This document shows positions 62,463 to 64,000 of a stretch of 64,000 nucleotides of DNA, in pieces. Made by a program: the position numbers and the translations under genes. The notes under the pieces are model-generated. The model did not search any database, was not told where the DNA came from, and was given only the letters and a program-made list of their open reading frames with translations. Origin of the DNA: Bacteroides fragilis NCTC 9343 (GTDB lineage Bacteria; Bacteroidota; Bacteroidia; Bacteroidales; Bacteroidaceae); assembly GCF_000025985.1 (NCBI RefSeq), contig NC_003228.3, positions 4,092,001 to 4,156,000 on the forward strand, read 5' to 3'. Positions within the stretch are counted from its first letter, which is position 1; each line of letters opens with the position of its first letter.

Positions 62463-63284
62463 TTATTTTTTGTATTTCAAGTTATATTTGATTACCATGT
62501 CAAGCAAAGAGATAGAAGAATCTTCCATTTCGCTTGTAAGAGCTTCGATTTTAGCAAGGATGTAGTTATAGAATACCTGAAGGATCAAAGCTACAACCAA
62601 ACCGAAGATAGTAGTAATCAAGGCAACCTTCATACCACCGGCAACAACTGTCGGAGAGATATCACCCTGCTGCTGAATCTTATCGAACGCCATAACCATA
62701 CCTACTACAGTACCCAAGAATCCTAATGACGGAGCCATTGCGATAAACAGTGTGATCCAAGAACATCCTTTTTCAAGGTAACCGGCCTGAACACCACCAT
62801 AAGATACTACTGATTTTTCAACAACATCGATACCCTGGTCGATTCTCATCAAACCCTGATAGTAGATAGAAGCAACAGGACCTCTTGTGTTACGAGCGAT
62901 GTCTTTTGCAGCTTCAACATCACCTTTTTCCAGAGCTGCTTCGATAGAAGACATAAATTTCTTAGTGTTGATTTCAGCCAAGCTCAAGTAAATGATACGT
63001 TCAATACAGAAAGCCAAACCAATAACCAATGCGATAGCAACCAAACTCATGAAAGATGCAGTACCTTCGATGAATTTTACTTTAATTTCTTTGTGGATAC
63101 CACCTTCTTCAGCGCCTGCAAGAGGAGCAGAAGCTTCAGCAGCCTCAGCTACAGCATCAGCAACCGGTTTGTCTGCTGCAGGAGCAGCTTGTTCGGTAGC
63201 AGCAGCATCCTGAGCCTGAACGAGTTGAGTTGAGCCAAATGTTAAGACTCCCATCACAGCAACAATTGCAAATAACTTTTTCAT
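62463..63284 (-). CDS. exbB: ExbB/TolQ/MotA family proton channel
   Basis: A 273-aa protein. It begins with a signal-peptide-like segment (MKKLFAIVAVMGVLTFGSTQ) and a long Ala/Glu-rich exported stretch (PAADKPVADAVAEAAEAS), followed by three transmembrane helices and the conserved cytoplasmic loop (MKVALITTIFGLVVALILQV). It forms the motor with ExbD. The N-terminal periplasmic extension is seen in Bacteroidetes forms. Confidence 0.92.
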   Translation of the reverse strand: MKKLFAIVAVMGVLTFGSTQLVQAQDAAATEQAAPAADKPVADAVAEAAEASAPLAGAEEGGIHKEIKVKFIEGTASFMSLVAIALVIGLAFCIERIIYLSLAEINTKKFMSSIEAALEKGDVEAAKDIARNTRGPVASIYYQGLMRIDQGIDVVEKSVVSYGGVQAGYLEKGCSWITLFIAMAPSLGFLGTVVGMVMAFDKIQQQGDISPTVVAGGMKVALITTIFGLVVALILQVFYNYILAKIEALTSEMEDSSISLLDMVIKYNLKYKK

Positions 63285-63362
63285 TGTGTGTCTAATTTTT
63301 AAGATTAATTAATTAAATTATTATTATTGTATTTACTTATCGTCTCTTGTTTATACTTCCTG

Positions 63363-63450
63363 CGGAGAGAGCGGGATTCGAACCCGCGATACACTTTTGG
63401 CGTATACACGCTTTCCAGGCGTGCCTCTTCAACCACTCGAGCATCTCTCC
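63363..63450 (-). tRNA. tRNA-Ser (GGA anticodon)
   Basis: The acceptor stem GGAGAGA pairs with TCTCTCC. The anticodon stem-loop is CACGC-CTGGAAA-GCGTG with anticodon GGA, reading UCC codons. The long variable arm is typical of serine tRNA, and the T-arm is CGGGTTCGAATCCCG. Length is 88 nt and the CCA end is not encoded. Confidence 0.95.
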
Positions 63451-63611
63451 AATTGGCGCTTTCTTCAAATCGGGTGCAAATTACAAAAAAAATGCGAACC
63501 ACAAGCGTTTTCAGCTACAAATGTATTCTTTTTTTTCTTCTTCTGCAGCATTATCCTTCTTTTATCTTTAATAAATCAACTAAATTAATAAAATTTAAAA
63601 TCTTGTGGAGC

Positions 63612-64000
63612 TTATTTGAGCATTCCAAACACTTTTAATGCGCTAACAGCGGTCAATTCCGCAACTTTTTCCGGATCTTCGTTATATATTTCGGCAACTT
63701 TTATTAATGTATCTTTCACATTCGCACTCTCATTTCTCTTTCCACGATTAGGAACCGGAGTGAGGTAAGGCGAATCGGTTTCCAATACGATACGTTCCAA
63801 CGGAACAGACTTCAATGTCTCCGGCAACGTTGACTTTTTGAAAGTCACCACACCGTTTATACCGATCTTAAATCCCGGAAACTCCATCATCCGGGCAGCT
63901 TCACCGGGAGTTCCCGTAAAGCTATGAAAGATTCCGGTCAGTCCACTATTTTTATAAGGTTGCAATACCTTATATATATAATCGAAAGCTTCGCGGCAAT
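63612..64000 (-). CDS. TatD family hydrolase (partial)
   Basis: The C-terminal 129 residues of a TatD metallo-dependent nuclease lie in the window; the 5' part is beyond 64000. Motifs are GIFHSFTGTPGEA and LETDSPYLTPVPNRGKRNES, with metal ligands His and Asp. The frame continues to the window edge (CREAFDYIYKVLQPY), so the internal start at 63965 is not real. Confidence 0.9.
   Translation of the reverse strand, partial: CREAFDYIYKVLQPYKNSGLTGIFHSFTGTPGEAARMMEFPGFKIGINGVVTFKKSTLPETLKSVPLERIVLETDSPYLTPVPNRGKRNESANVKDTLIKVAEIYNEDPEKVAELTAVSALKVFGMLK

Noticed and set aside
63363..63450. Integration hotspot at the tRNA-Ser gene
   Set aside because: No integrase or direct repeat of the tRNA end is found nearby; the neighbouring genes are housekeeping.

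Overview
This window is chromosomal DNA from a member of the Bacteroidales, most likely a Bacteroides of the fragilis group. The gene families (smalltalk protein, HU-HIG/DUF4248, DUF4290, DUF6249, M64 and C10 peptidases), the promoters (TTTG, 19-20 bp, TAnnTTTG) and the general lack of Shine-Dalgarno sequences all fit. The species assignment is inference. About 60 genes are present. No insertion sequence, integrase, CRISPR array or rRNA operon was seen.

Layout. 1-6650 is an accessory island: a small unknown gene, a VapE/SF3-like P-loop protein, an AT-rich insert with a C10 (streptopain-type) cysteine peptidase lipoprotein and a BACON-like lipoprotein, then DUF4248, an HU-like protein and a smalltalk peptide. 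It is dotted with perfect palindromes, including a 58-bp one without a spacer that overlaps a consensus promoter. 6660-9123 holds rpiA, an unknown gene, a tiny basic ORF and a GNAT acetyltransferase. 9223-10845 is a three-gene Xre / ImmA-IrrE metallopeptidase / PIN-like operon resembling a toxin-antitoxin or defence module.

10982-20327 carries ruvA, meso-diaminopimelate dehydrogenase, a hemolysin III family protein, a cobalamin riboswitch with nrdD-nrdG (anaerobic ribonucleotide reductase), an MFS exporter and the phosphonatase pair phnW-phnX with a divergent putative regulator. 21529-28248 is a long minus-strand housekeeping run (tsaB, DUF4290, murA, rimM, M23 peptidase, dxr, rseP). MurA has Asp where the fosfomycin-target Cys normally lies. 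29273-36164 has yicC-gmk-nadD, a phosphoesterase lipoprotein, menA, rfbA-rfbB and a YfcE-like phosphoesterase.

36171-40611 pairs polyphosphate kinase with a PiT-type phosphate transporter. 41284-49713 contains an ABC-F protein, a Cys/Lys-rich exported protein, a His/Cys-rich small protein and a heavy-metal RND efflux operon with a His-rich adaptor. 49877-55358 has a beta-propeller glycosidase-like protein, two frameshifted genes (an outer-membrane barrel and an ORF6N protein) flanking an rRNA m5C methyltransferase, and a DUF6249 / ECF sigma / DUF5056-like cassette. 55834-64000 has a cardiolipin-synthase-like protein, thyA-folA, an Lrp-type regulator, an M64 peptidase, an ExbB/ExbD operon, tRNA-Ser(GGA) and a partial tatD.

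Between genes there is a dispersed family of hairpins built on the half-site CACCACAGATTACACnGATT (at least six copies), often between convergent genes. There is also a candidate short RNA at 55463-55529, and a 17-bp terminal-inverted-repeat element and a degenerate 17-bp tandem repeat at 60396-60813. The best candidates for something undescribed are the palindrome-promoter/C10 peptidase locus, the Xre-ImmA-PIN operon and the small Cys-rich exported protein.
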